The notes under the pieces are model-generated. The model made no database searches. It saw only the letters and a list, made by a program, of their open reading frames with translations, and was not told where the DNA came from. A DNA stretch of 64,000 bases. Origin: CAIQQQ01 sp037445025. GTDB lineage: Bacteria > Pseudomonadota > Alphaproteobacteria > Acetobacterales > Acetobacteraceae. The translations under genes and the position numbers were made by a program. The stretch spans positions 1-64,000 of the forward strand of contig JBBILI010000008.1 of assembly GCA_037445025.1 (NCBI GenBank), in the 5' to 3' direction. Positions 42,395 through 51,129 of the stretch are shown one piece after another (position 1 is the first letter of the stretch; the number at the start of each line of letters is the position of its first letter).

Positions 42395-43828
42395 ATGGTG
42401 ACGCTGGCCATTCTGCTGATGCTCGCTCTGCTGGGGGTGGCTGTGCTGTATCGGCATGACGTCAGGCAGACTCAGCACACGATTCTGCGGAACTATCCGG
42501 TGATCGGGCATTTCCGGTATTTCGCGGAGACCTGGGGCGAATACATGCGCCAGTACCAGTATCTGCCGGACTGGGCGGAGCGGCCGTTCAACCGGCTTGA
42601 GCGGAGCTGGGTGTACCGGTCGGCCAAGGGGGTTTCGAACCTGATCAGCTTCGGCTCGGAGGCGGCACCGGCGTTCGCGTTCCGCAATGCGCCGTTTCCG
42701 ATATTGGACGAGGAGAGGCGGCATTATCCCGGCAAGACGATCGGGGTGACCGAGGGGCCTGGGGCGTGTGCGATGCCGTATCATGCGAAGAGCTTCTTCA
42801 ACATCTCCGGCATGAGCTTCGGCGCGCTGAGTCCGGCGGCGGTGACGGCGCTGTCGCGCGGGGCGAAGCAGGCGGGGATCTGGATGGCGACCGGCGAGGG
42901 CGGGCTGTCGAAGTATCACCTCGATGGCGGGGCGGATCTGATCATGCAGATCGGCACGGCGAAGTATGGCGTGCGGGATGCGGAGGGGAATCTGTCGGAG
43001 AGCCGGCTGCGTGAGATTGCCGGGCACGAACAGGTGCGGATGTTCGAGGTGAAGCTGGCGCAGGGGGCGAAGCCAGGCAAGGGAGGCATTCTGCCGGCGG
43101 CGAAGGTGAATGCGGAGATCGCGGCCATTCGCGGCATTCCCGAGGGGCAGGACAGCATCAGCCCCAACCGGCACCGCGACATCGGCAGCATTGCCGAGCT
43201 GGGCGCGTTCATCCATCGGGTGCGCAGCATCACCGGCAAGCCGGTGGGGGTGAAGATCGTGGCGGGGCAGCCGGGGTTCCTGGATGACTGGTTCGCCGAT
43301 GTGGTGGCGTATCCCGCGCATTGCCCGGACTATGTGGCGGTCGATGGCGGCGAGGGCGGCACCGGGGCGGCGCCGGCGGCGCTGGCCGATTATGTGGGCA
43401 TGCCGATCACACAGGCGTTGCCGCTGGTGGCGGCGGCGCGGGCGCGGCACGGGCTGCAGGACCGTATCTGCATTTTGGCCTCGGGCAAGCTGATCACGCC
43501 GGACAAGGTGGCGTGGGCGTTGTGCATGGGGGCGGATTTCGTGGTGTCCGCCCGCGGGTTCATGTTCTCGCTGGGCTGCATTCAGGCGATGAAATGCGGC
43601 TCAGGCAAGTGCCCCACGGGGGTGACGGCGGTGGACCCAAAGATGATCGCGGGGCTGGACCCGACGGACAAGGCGGTGCGCGTGGCGCGTTATGCTGGGC
43701 GGGTGCTGGAGGAGGTGGAGATCATTGCGCATTCCTGCGGCATTGCGGATGCGAGCGGCTTCACGCCGGAGCATGTGACGCATATTGAGAAAGGTGTGGC
43801 AGGATTTCGGAACATGGGGGCGGGTTAA
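42395..43828 (+). CDS. FMN-binding glutamate-synthase-like protein, membrane-anchored
   Basis: The protein is 477 residues. A signal-anchor helix (LAILLMLALLGVAVLY, residues 4-19) is followed by a GltB-type FMN/TIM-barrel: GMSFGALSPAAVTALSRGAK, GEGGLSKYHLDGG, KPGKGGILPAAKV, KPVGVKIV, and the iron-sulphur cluster loop LGCIQAMKCGSGKCPTGV. These single-domain forms lack the glutaminase part, and their reaction is not established (an oxidoreductase using glutamate-like or other substrates). GGGGGAC precedes the ATG at 42395. It is divergent from the ECF sigma gene. Confidence 0.83.
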   Translation: MVTLAILLMLALLGVAVLYRHDVRQTQHTILRNYPVIGHFRYFAETWGEYMRQYQYLPDWAERPFNRLERSWVYRSAKGVSNLISFGSEAAPAFAFRNAPFPILDEERRHYPGKTIGVTEGPGACAMPYHAKSFFNISGMSFGALSPAAVTALSRGAKQAGIWMATGEGGLSKYHLDGGADLIMQIGTAKYGVRDAEGNLSESRLREIAGHEQVRMFEVKLAQGAKPGKGGILPAAKVNAEIAAIRGIPEGQDSISPNRHRDIGSIAELGAFIHRVRSITGKPVGVKIVAGQPGFLDDWFADVVAYPAHCPDYVAVDGGEGGTGAAPAALADYVGMPITQALPLVAAARARHGLQDRICILASGKLITPDKVAWALCMGADFVVSARGFMFSLGCIQAMKCGSGKCPTGVTAVDPKMIAGLDPTDKAVRVARYAGRVLEEVEIIAHSCGIADASGFTPEHVTHIEKGVAGFRNMGAG

Positions 43829-43860
43829 AGCCAGGACGTTTGAGAAAAAGTCCCGGCTAA

Positions 43861-43900
43861 ACGAATAAAAGTTTTTTGGTTCTTTTTTATAAAAAAGAAC
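43861..43900. repeat. AT-rich hairpin repeat, copy 9 (GGTTC module)
   Basis: CGAATAAAAGTTTTTTGGTTC pairs with the following complement over 11 bp; a TA loop replaces the usual C. It lies between convergent genes and supplies the last five codons plus stop of the metalloprotease gene. Confidence 0.8.
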
Positions 43901-45767
43901 CGCTTGCCTTGAGCTGCCGATCGACCCGGCTGCGAATCGCCTCGACTCGCGCGCCTTGCCGAAGTCGAGGGGCGCAGGGGGTGAGGTGTGAAAGTTGGGC
44001 CGGCATGGTGTGTTCGTTGTCGAAGCGGCCAAAGTCTTCCACGTCCAGCAGCGTCTCGCAGGGCAGGTTCTCGGCGAGGATGATGGTGTGGCGGGCGAGG
44101 GCGATGTGGAAATACAGGATTTCCTCGCGGATTTCCTGGGTGATGCCGAGTCCGTTGACGAGGCAGGCGGCGGGGATCAGCGCGCCGTCGCTGTAGATGG
44201 CGTGTTCTGGCGAGAGGAACAGCGGCCGTGCGGGGAGATGCTGCCCGAGGGCGCCGGCTGCGATGCGGATTGGCCAGACTTTTGTCGGCTGGTCGTGGCT
44301 GGTGCAGTCGATGCGGCTGTGGGCGATCCAGACGATCGGTTCGAAGGCGCCGTCCTGGGTTTCGACCAGGTCGGCCTCGCGCAGGTCTTCCACGGCGATG
44401 CTGCCACGGTTGGTGCGGATGAGGGTTCCCGCTGCGAAGCAGGCGGGCACGGTCTGGTCGGTGAATTTCAGGAACTGGACGTTGGTGAGCGTGTCGGTGA
44501 CGGAATTGGCGGTGTTGGTGACGGTGATGGCGCCGTTCGAGGAGCCGATCGTGTAGGCGGCGAGGGCCGCCGAGAAGACGACCGTGTTGGTGCCGCCGCC
44601 ACCGTTGATGATGTCGGCATCGGCGTTGACGGTGATGGTGTCGTTGCCGTCGCCGCCCACGGCGCTGTTCACCTTGGTGCCGTATTCGATGAAGATGTTG
44701 TTGGTGAGGCCGGCGGCGCTGCTGAAGGTGCCGTCGTTGAGGTTGATGTTGGAGACGGTTTTGAAGCCGGACAGGTCGAGCGTGTTACCGGTGCCGGTGT
44801 CATAGATCGTGACGACGGGGGTGGTGTCGATGGTGAAGTCATACATCGACAGCTTTTTCTGGGTGCCGTCGATGGCGGTGTACATGATGTTGGAGTTGAA
44901 ACCAAAGGTCTGGCCACCGGCGAACATGGTGCTGGTGGGGGCGCCGGTGAGGCGCTGGGCGGCGAAGATGTCCAGGCCCATGGGGGTGAACGGCGCGTAG
45001 CTGTTGTTGTTGGAATCGAGCCAGCTGACGCCGGAGGGGGAATACGAACTGAAGTATTTGGCGGTGTTCACGGTCGGGTCGATATAGGACATGATCGACC
45101 AGGTCCGCACGTCGGTGCTGTTGTTCTGCTGCGTGGCCTCGTTGACGGTGCCGTTGTAGGGGCCGGTGTGGCCAAGGCCCACGAGATGGCCCACCTCATG
45201 GACGAGGACGTCGATGCCGTAGCCGTTGGCGGTGGTGTAGGCGGTGGAACCGAAGGCGCCGAACCCGCCGGAGGTGTCCACCTGGATCTGCGCGACCGTG
45301 GCCTGGGTTATGCCGGTTGTGCCGGTGGGGACAGTGGTCTGGGTGTTTTCCAGCGTGCCCGAGCCGTTGGTGGTGGTGGTGCCGCCGTATTTGGAGGTAT
45401 CGTTGGCGTGGACGAACAGCAGGCGGGTGGCGCCGGCAGGGGCTGTGGTCAGATCCGCGGCGTAGACGAAATTGATATTGGTGAGGCCGGACCAGAGCTG
45501 CAGCGCCTGGGCGGCGTTGTCCTTGGTGGCGGCGTCGAACTGGAAGCTGCTGGTCGAGGTTGTATCGAAACTATAATAGACCGTGCCAGCCTGGCCGAGC
45601 CCGGTGCCGGTGACGGTCACGTTCGGTGGATTGGTGGGCGCGAGGTAGGTGTTGAAGCTGGCGGTGGAAATCGCGCCGGTTGAATCGACACCGGCCATGT
45701 AGGTGACGGTATCAAGCTGGCTTTGGGACAGGCGGCCGAGATAGCCGGTGTTGAGGTTGGTTGGCAC
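43887..45767 (-). CDS. Metzincin metalloprotease fused to beta-roll and Hint domains
   Basis: The protein is 626 residues with no N-terminal signal peptide. The metzincin active site HEVGHLVGLGH (190-200) has all zinc ligands and the catalytic glutamate; the Met-turn SIMSYID is at 224-230. A short calcium-type repeat stretch follows: GGDGNDTITV (371-380) and ADIINGGGGTNTV. From about 443 a Hint domain begins (CFAAGTLIRT), continuing with EDLREADLVE and LFLSPEHAIYSDGALIP. Hint domains of this type usually autoprocess or anchor proteins. The overall plan suggests a secreted serralysin-like protease that self-cleaves. The last residues come from a repeat element. Confidence 0.85.
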   Translation of the reverse strand: MPTNLNTGYLGRLSQSQLDTVTYMAGVDSTGAISTASFNTYLAPTNPPNVTVTGTGLGQAGTVYYSFDTTSTSSFQFDAATKDNAAQALQLWSGLTNINFVYAADLTTAPAGATRLLFVHANDTSKYGGTTTTNGSGTLENTQTTVPTGTTGITQATVAQIQVDTSGGFGAFGSTAYTTANGYGIDVLVHEVGHLVGLGHTGPYNGTVNEATQQNNSTDVRTWSIMSYIDPTVNTAKYFSSYSPSGVSWLDSNNNSYAPFTPMGLDIFAAQRLTGAPTSTMFAGGQTFGFNSNIMYTAIDGTQKKLSMYDFTIDTTPVVTIYDTGTGNTLDLSGFKTVSNINLNDGTFSSAAGLTNNIFIEYGTKVNSAVGGDGNDTITVNADADIINGGGGTNTVVFSAALAAYTIGSSNGAITVTNTANSVTDTLTNVQFLKFTDQTVPACFAAGTLIRTNRGSIAVEDLREADLVETQDGAFEPIVWIAHSRIDCTSHDQPTKVWPIRIAAGALGQHLPARPLFLSPEHAIYSDGALIPAACLVNGLGITQEIREEILYFHIALARHTIILAENLPCETLLDVEDFGRFDNEHTMPAQLSHLTPCAPRLRQGARVEAIRSRVDRQLKASGSFL

Positions 45768-45890
45768 GACTCTGTCTCCGAAAGAGGTCCGGAGTTGTGT
45801 CTCCGGCTGACCGGCACCGCCGGATCGACCTGTGCTTTTCCGATTTAAACTTCAATAAGCCCACGGGCAATCCGTTATCTGAGATTTATC

Positions 45891-47135
45891 TCATTCCACG
45901 CGCACAAGCCGGTGCTGCTTTTTGCCGGCTGAGAGCTTGATCGCGCCGTCCTGCAGGTCTGACAGACTGACGTTCGCCGCTTCGTCGGCCAGGGCCACGT
46001 CGTTCACCCGGGCGCCGCCGCCGCGGATCAGGCGGCGGGCTTCGCCGTTGCTAGCGGCGAGGCCTGATTCGACGAACAGACGGATGGCGGCGATGCCGGC
46101 GCGGAGCTCGGCCTCCGGCACGGTGATGCTCGGCAGGTCCTCGGCGGCCACACCTTGTTCGAAGGCCTGGCGGGCGGTTTCGGCTACGGTGTGGGCGGCG
46201 TGGGCGCCATGGGCGAGGGTGGTTGCTTCGGTGGCCAGGATTTTCTTGGCCTCGTTGATCTCGGCACCGCCGAGCGCTTCGAGCCGGGCGATCTCAGTAA
46301 GGGGCATGTCGGTGAACAGGCGCAGGAAGCGGCCGACATCGGCGTCCTCGGTGTTGCGCCAGAACTGCCAGTAGTCGTAGGGGCTCAACCGGTCGGCGGT
46401 GAGCCACACCGCGCCTTTGGCCGACTTGCCCATTTTGGCGCCCGAGGCGGTGGCGATCAGCGGGGTGGTGAGGCCGAAGACCTGCTTGGCATCGGTGCGG
46501 CGCACGAGATCGACGCCGGAGACGATGTTGCCCCACTGGTCCGAACCGCCCATCTGCAGCACCACGCCGTGGCGGCGATTGAGCTCGCGGAAATCGTAGC
46601 TCTGCAGGATGGAGTAGTTGAACTCCAGGAAGGTCAGCCCCTGCTCGCGGTCGAGGCGGGTTTTGACGCTGTCGAAGCCGAGCATGCGGTTGACGCTGAA
46701 ATGAATGCCGACCTCGCGCAGCAGCTGGATGTAGCCGAGCCGGTCCAGCCATTCCGCGTTGTTGGGCATGATCGCGTCCGTGGGCCCCTCGCCGAAGCGG
46801 ATGAACGGCGCGAAACAGCGCTGGATGCCGGCCATGTTGGCGTTGATCTGCGCGTCGGACAGCAGCTGGCGAGCCTCGTCGCGGAACGACGGATCGCCGA
46901 TGCGGGTGGTGCCGCCGCCCATCAGCGTCACCGGCTTGTGGCCGAAGCGCTGCATCAGGCGCAACAGCATGATCTGCACGAGGGAGCCGACATGCAGGCT
47001 GTCGGCCGTGCAGTCGAAGCCGATATAGCCCGCGACCGAACCCGCCGCGAAGGCGGCATCGAGCGCCTCGGTGTCGGTGGTCTGGAAGACGAAGCCGCGT
47101 TCGGTGGCCTCGTGCAGAAAGTCGCTGCGGGGCAT
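45891..47135 (-). CDS. tyrS: Tyrosine-tRNA ligase
   Basis: The protein is 414 residues. The class I motifs are HVGS (48-51, in the GFDCTADSLHVGSL block) and KMGKS (in ATASGAKMGKSAKGAV). A C-terminal S4 RNA-binding domain has ESGLAASNGEARRLIRGGG. It charges tRNA-Tyr. The ATG at 47135 begins MPRSDFLHEATERG. It follows accA by 52 bp on the same strand. Confidence 0.95.
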   Translation of the reverse strand: MPRSDFLHEATERGFVFQTTDTEALDAAFAAGSVAGYIGFDCTADSLHVGSLVQIMLLRLMQRFGHKPVTLMGGGTTRIGDPSFRDEARQLLSDAQINANMAGIQRCFAPFIRFGEGPTDAIMPNNAEWLDRLGYIQLLREVGIHFSVNRMLGFDSVKTRLDREQGLTFLEFNYSILQSYDFRELNRRHGVVLQMGGSDQWGNIVSGVDLVRRTDAKQVFGLTTPLIATASGAKMGKSAKGAVWLTADRLSPYDYWQFWRNTEDADVGRFLRLFTDMPLTEIARLEALGGAEINEAKKILATEATTLAHGAHAAHTVAETARQAFEQGVAAEDLPSITVPEAELRAGIAAIRLFVESGLAASNGEARRLIRGGGARVNDVALADEAANVSLSDLQDGAIKLSAGKKQHRLVRVE

Positions 47136-47187
47136 CTGGGGGGTCCTGGAAGCGTTTGGTGGAAGAGAGTGGCGGATTGCATCCGTC

Positions 47188-48144
47188 CTACGGGGCGAGG
47201 TCGCGGCCCATTTCGAGGTATTTGTCGCGGCGTTTGGCGACCAGGGCCTTGGGGTCCAGCGCCAGCAGGCCGGGCAGGCAGGCGGCGATGGCGTCGCCCA
47301 CCGACTGCACCGCGGCCGCGGCATCGCGGTGCGCGCCGCCGAGCGGCTCGGCGATGATGGTGTCGATCAGCTTCAGGCGCTTGAGGTCCTCGGCGGTCAG
47401 CTTCAGCGCCTCGGCGGCGGTCTCGGCCTGGGCCGCGTCACGCCACAGGATGGAGGCGCAGCCCTCCGGCGAGATCACCGAATAGATGGCGTGCTCCAGC
47501 ATCAGCACCTGGTCGCCCGCGGCCAGCGCGATTGCGCCGCCGGAGCCGCCTTCGCCGATGATGGCGGCGATCAACGGCGTGCGCAGCTCCAGGCACGCCT
47601 CGATCGAACGGGCGATCGCCTCGGCCTGGCCGCGCGCCTCGGCATCGATGCCGGGAAAGGCGCCGGAGGTGTCGACGAAGGTAAGCACGGGCAGCCCGAA
47701 CCGGCCGGCCAGCTCGATCAGCCGGCGTGCCTTGCGGTAGCCCTCCGGCCGCGCCATGCCGAAATTGTGCTTCACCCGGGAGTCGGTGTCGTGGCCCTTC
47801 TCGGTGCCGATCGCAACCACCGACCGGCCGCGGAACCGGCCGAGGCCGCCGACGATGGCCGCGTCCTCGCCGAAGGCGCGGTCGCCGGCCAGCGGCGTGT
47901 AGTCGGTGATCAGACCATCGAGATAGTGGCTGGCCTTGGGGCGCTCTGGGTGGCGGGCCACCAGGGTCTTCTGCCACGGCGTGAGCCTGGCGTAGGTGGC
48001 GCGCAGCTGCCGGTCGGCCTTCTCGGTGAGGCGCGCGACCTCCTCGCCGATGTTCATCTCATCGGGGGCCTGCATCTCGCGCAGCTCGGCGATCTTGGCG
48101 TCGAGCTCGGCGAGCGGTTTTTCGAAGTCCAGAAAATGGCGCAT
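47188..48144 (-). CDS. accA: Acetyl-CoA carboxylase carboxyltransferase, alpha subunit
   Basis: The protein is 318 residues. The family pattern is complete: FLDFEKPLAELDAKIAELR at the start, KTLVARHPERPKASHYLDGL, FGMARPEGYRKARRL, VDTSGAFPGIDAEARGQAEA, GEGGSGGAIAL and ISPEGCASILWRD. With AccD it moves the carboxyl group from biotin to acetyl-CoA in fatty-acid synthesis. It sits downstream of xerD on the same strand, separated by a strong hairpin that overlaps xerD's end. Confidence 0.96.
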   Translation of the reverse strand: MRHFLDFEKPLAELDAKIAELREMQAPDEMNIGEEVARLTEKADRQLRATYARLTPWQKTLVARHPERPKASHYLDGLITDYTPLAGDRAFGEDAAIVGGLGRFRGRSVVAIGTEKGHDTDSRVKHNFGMARPEGYRKARRLIELAGRFGLPVLTFVDTSGAFPGIDAEARGQAEAIARSIEACLELRTPLIAAIIGEGGSGGAIALAAGDQVLMLEHAIYSVISPEGCASILWRDAAQAETAAEALKLTAEDLKRLKLIDTIIAEPLGGAHRDAAAAVQSVGDAIAACLPGLLALDPKALVAKRRDKYLEMGRDLAP

Positions 48145-48172
48145 GCGGGCCTTCTAGCACGGACTGTCAAAG

Positions 48173-48271
48173 GTTGAAGCCGGCACCGGCCCGCGCCCCC
48201 GCCCGGCCACCCACGATCGGACCATCGCAATGGGTGGCCGGGCGGGGGCGCGGGCCGGTGCCGGCTTCAAC
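48173..48271. terminator. 41-bp perfect GC-rich hairpin at the 3' end of xerD
   Basis: The arms 48173-48213 and 48231-48271 are perfectly complementary over 41 bp with a 17-nt loop. The right arm contains the xerD stop codon (48267-48269). There is no U-run. It would strongly fold in RNA and could stop transcription or shield the message between xerD and accA. Whether it is a true terminator, a foldback element or a processing site is undecided. Confidence 0.7.
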
Positions 48272-49127
48272 GGTCCAGCCTTGCCAGCGGATGATGGGCT
48301 TCCACCAGCCGCTGCAGGCGTTCCGCCAGTACATGGGTGTAGATCTGCGTCGTCGCGATGTCGGCATGGCCCAGCAATGTCTGCAGGCTGCGCAGATCCG
48401 CCCCGCGTGCCAGCATGTGGCTGGCGAAGGAATGGCGCAGCACGTGCGGGCTGACCCGGTTCGCCGCGATGCCGGCGGACAGCGCCACCTGCTTGAGCAT
48501 CCGCGCGAAGGCCTGGCGGGTCAGCGGCTGGGCGGAGTCGCGGCCGGGGAACAGCCAGCGGCCCTTGTGCTTCGGCATGGCGGCGGCGGCATCGCGGGCG
48601 GCGTCGCTGAGCGGGACGATGCGCTCGCGCCCGCCTTTGCCGCGGATGATCAGCAGCACCGCATCGCCCGCGAGCGCCGAGCGCGGCAGGGCCAACAGCT
48701 CGCTCACCCGCAGGCCGGTGGCGTAGAGGATCTCCAGCGCCGCGACCATCAAAGCCCCCTGGCGCACGTCGCGCGCGGCTTCGAGCAGGGCATCCACCTC
48801 GGCCTCGGAGAGGTATTTCGGCAAGGCCATGCCGAGGCGCGGGGCATCGAGCAGCTTGGTCGGGTCCTCGGCGCGCACGCCTTCGCGCAGCAGGAACAGA
48901 TGGAACTGCCGCAGCGCGGACAGCCGTCGGCTTTGCGTGCGCGGCGCCAGACCCTGGTCGGCGAGACCGGCGAGATAGCGGCGCAGCGCCGCCACGTCAG
49001 CCGCGGCGGGGTTGCCGACGGACGCCGCGAAATCCTCGAGATCGGCGCGATAGGCCAGCAGTGTGTTGCGGGCTGCGCCGCGTTCGGCGGCCAGCATCTC
49101 CAGAAAGGCTTCGACGTGGCGGCTCAA
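48267..49127 (-). CDS. xerD: Tyrosine recombinase XerD
   Basis: The protein is 286 residues, a normal size. The catalytic residues are all in place: R140 (ATGLRVSEL), K164 (RGKGGRE), H228 and R231 (PHVLRHSFA), H254 (LLGHADI) and nucleophile Y263 (TTQIYTHV). With XerC it resolves chromosome dimers at dif. It begins at a TTG (49127) that overlaps the stop of an upstream 48-codon gene. Neighbouring accA and aroK/aroB mark it as the housekeeping recombinase, not an integrase. Confidence 0.93.
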   Translation of the reverse strand: MSRHVEAFLEMLAAERGAARNTLLAYRADLEDFAASVGNPAAADVAALRRYLAGLADQGLAPRTQSRRLSALRQFHLFLLREGVRAEDPTKLLDAPRLGMALPKYLSEAEVDALLEAARDVRQGALMVAALEILYATGLRVSELLALPRSALAGDAVLLIIRGKGGRERIVPLSDAARDAAAAMPKHKGRWLFPGRDSAQPLTRQAFARMLKQVALSAGIAANRVSPHVLRHSFASHMLARGADLRSLQTLLGHADIATTQIYTHVLAERLQRLVEAHHPLARLDR

Positions 49128-49270
49128 CCCGGATGCCCGAACCGATCATTGGGCATCAGCCGGTGCACCGGCGTCGACACCGGCTCGGGCGGGAAGGCGC
49201 CGAGTGCGAAGAAGCCCAGGCCCGCCGCCATCAGCATCAGCATGAACAACACCAGGATCACCCGACCCAT
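49124..49270 (-). CDS. Small membrane protein coupled to xerD (48 aa)
   Basis: ATG at 49270, with a GAG/AGTTCCTC leader, gives a 48-residue protein. Its first 26 residues are hydrophobic (VILVLFMLMLMAAGLGFFAL), and a short polar tail VSTPVHRLMPNDRFGHPG follows. The stop TGA overlaps the TTG start of xerD (TTGA), which implies translational coupling. No family name known to me. It is conserved in position between aroK and xerD in related genomes (recall). Confidence 0.65.
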   Translation of the reverse strand: MGRVILVLFMLMLMAAGLGFFALGAFPPEPVSTPVHRLMPNDRFGHPG

Positions 49271-49341
49271 GAGGAACTCCTGTCGGCCCGTCCGCTCCCG
49301 GCTTGGCGGGGGCCGCTCGCGTCGTGCTACCCTCGCACGTC

Positions 49342-51048
49342 ATGACACGCAACACCGCGCCCACCTTCCCTGCCCGCGTCAGCCCGCTGCGCGAGGATCC
49401 TCCTGTCCTGCCGGACGCGCTGTCCGGCAAGTCGATCGTGCTGGTCGGGCTGATGGGGGCGGGCAAGACCTCCATCGGCCGGCGACTCGCGGCCCGGCTG
49501 GGGCTGCCGTTCCATGATGCCGATGCCGAGATCGAGCTCGCCGCCGGCAGCTCGATCGCCGAGCTGTTCGCGCGGTTCGGCGAGCCGGAGTTCCGCGCCG
49601 GCGAACGCCGCGTGATCCGCCGGCTGCTGGCGGGCGATCCGATCGTGCTGGCCACCGGCGGCGGCGCGTTCATGGACCCGGACACGCGCGCCACGGTGCG
49701 GCGCGAGGCAGTGAGCCTGTGGCTGCGGGCACCGCTGCCCACATTGGTGCGCCGCGTGGCGCAGCGCTCGCACCGCCCGCTGCTGGCCGGCGGCGATCCG
49801 GCGGCGATCCTGCAGAAGCTGATGGAGGTGCGTCACCCCGTCTATGCCGAAGCGGACATGGTGCTGGACTGCGGTGACGAGAGCCCGGACATCACCACCG
49901 CGCGCGTGGTGAGCGCGCTGCAGGCGTGGCAGGCGCCGCGCCGGCTGTCCTTGTCATTGTCACAGGGCAGCTATGATGTGATCGTGGGGTCCGGTCTGCT
50001 CGACCGGGCCGGGGCGCTGCTGGCGCCGGTACTGCCGCAGAAACGTTGTGTGATCATCACCGATGTCAACGTGGCGCCGCTGCACCTGGCGCCGTTGCAG
50101 GCCAGCCTCAGCGCCACCGGGTTCCGGCACGACACGATCGTGGTGCCGGCGGGGGAGCAGGCGAAGAGTTTCGAGCAGTATTCCTCGGTGGTGGATCAGC
50201 TGCTGGAGCTGCGGGTGGAGCGGCGCACCGCCATCATCGCACTGGGCGGCGGGGTGGTGGGCGATCTCGCGGGTTTCGCCGCCGCCACCGTGCTACGCGG
50301 CCTGCCCTTCGTGCAGGTGCCGACGACGTTGCTGGCCCAGGTGGACAGTTCGGTCGGCGGCAAGACCGGCATCAACACGCGCCACGGCAAGAATCTGCTC
50401 GGTGCCTTTCACCAGCCGCGTCTGGTGCTGGCGGACACCGCGACCCTGGCGACGCTCGATCCGCGCGAGGTGCGGGCCGGCTATGCCGAGACGGTGAAGG
50501 CGGGGCTGATCGGCGATGCCGGGTTCTTCAACTGGTGCGAGAGCCATGGTGCGGCCGTGGTGGGCGGCGATCCGCAGGTGCAGGCCGAGGCGGTGCTGCG
50601 GGCCTGTGCGTTCAAGGCTGCCGTGGTGGGGGATGACGAGCGCGAGGAGAAGCCCAGCGACGGCCGGGCGCTGCTCAATCTCGGCCACACCTTCGGCCAT
50701 GCCATCGAGGCGGAGTGCGGCTACGGGGTGGTGCTGCACGGCGAGGCGGTGGCGGCGGGGATCGGGCTGGCGTTCCAGCTGGCGACGAGGCTGGGTCAGT
50801 GCGACGCGGCGGAGACCGAGCGGGTGATCGCGCATCTGAACGATGTCGGGCTTCCGGGGGATCTGTCGCGGCTCAACCGGCGGATGAGTGCGGTGCGGCT
50901 GCTGGAACATATGCGGCGCGACAAGAAGACGCGTGACGGCCGGATGCATCTGATTCTGCCCAACGCGATCGGGCACTGCAGCACCAGCGACGCCACGCCC
51001 CCCGAGCTGGTGCTGGAAATACTGCAAGAGGCCGGATGTTCAGAGTAG
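49342..51048 (+). CDS. aroKB: Fused shikimate kinase / 3-dehydroquinate synthase
   Basis: The protein is 568 residues in one frame. Residues 30-190 are shikimate kinase: Walker A GLMGAGKTS (36-44), DADAEIE, FRAGERRV, ATGGGAF and the RSHRPLL lid. From about 195 the 3-dehydroquinate synthase part begins with YDVIVGSGLL and continues with GGGVVGDLAGFAAAT, PTTLLAQVDSSVGGKTG, NLGHTFGHAIE and HGEAVAAGI, with its zinc-binding histidines. Together they catalyse two steps of the shikimate pathway. In most alphaproteobacteria aroK and aroB are adjacent separate genes; here no stop separates them. Confidence 0.93.
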   Translation: MTRNTAPTFPARVSPLREDPPVLPDALSGKSIVLVGLMGAGKTSIGRRLAARLGLPFHDADAEIELAAGSSIAELFARFGEPEFRAGERRVIRRLLAGDPIVLATGGGAFMDPDTRATVRREAVSLWLRAPLPTLVRRVAQRSHRPLLAGGDPAAILQKLMEVRHPVYAEADMVLDCGDESPDITTARVVSALQAWQAPRRLSLSLSQGSYDVIVGSGLLDRAGALLAPVLPQKRCVIITDVNVAPLHLAPLQASLSATGFRHDTIVVPAGEQAKSFEQYSSVVDQLLELRVERRTAIIALGGGVVGDLAGFAAATVLRGLPFVQVPTTLLAQVDSSVGGKTGINTRHGKNLLGAFHQPRLVLADTATLATLDPREVRAGYAETVKAGLIGDAGFFNWCESHGAAVVGGDPQVQAEAVLRACAFKAAVVGDDEREEKPSDGRALLNLGHTFGHAIEAECGYGVVLHGEAVAAGIGLAFQLATRLGQCDAAETERVIAHLNDVGLPGDLSRLNRRMSAVRLLEHMRRDKKTRDGRMHLILPNAIGHCSTSDATPPELVLEILQEAGCSE

Positions 51049-51078
51049 CAGCTGTTCTCCGGAGAAAGCGCCGCTCCA

Positions 51079-51119
51079 ACGACCAAAAAGTCTTTTGCTT
51101 CCTTTCTTCAGAAAAGAAG
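51079..51119. repeat. AT-rich hairpin repeat, copy 10 (GCTTC module)
   Basis: AACGACCAAAAAGTCTTTTG precedes a near-perfect stem (one mismatch) ending AGAAAAGAAG. Upstream is the core remnant TCTCCGGAGAAAG. It lies between convergent aroKB and the RsbW-like gene. Confidence 0.78.
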
Positions 51120-51129
51120 TCCTTCCTTG

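Noticed and set aside
48267..49127. Integrase of a genomic island
   Set aside because: The protein is a full housekeeping XerD in its usual place beside accA and aroK/aroB; no attachment repeats or phage genes are near.
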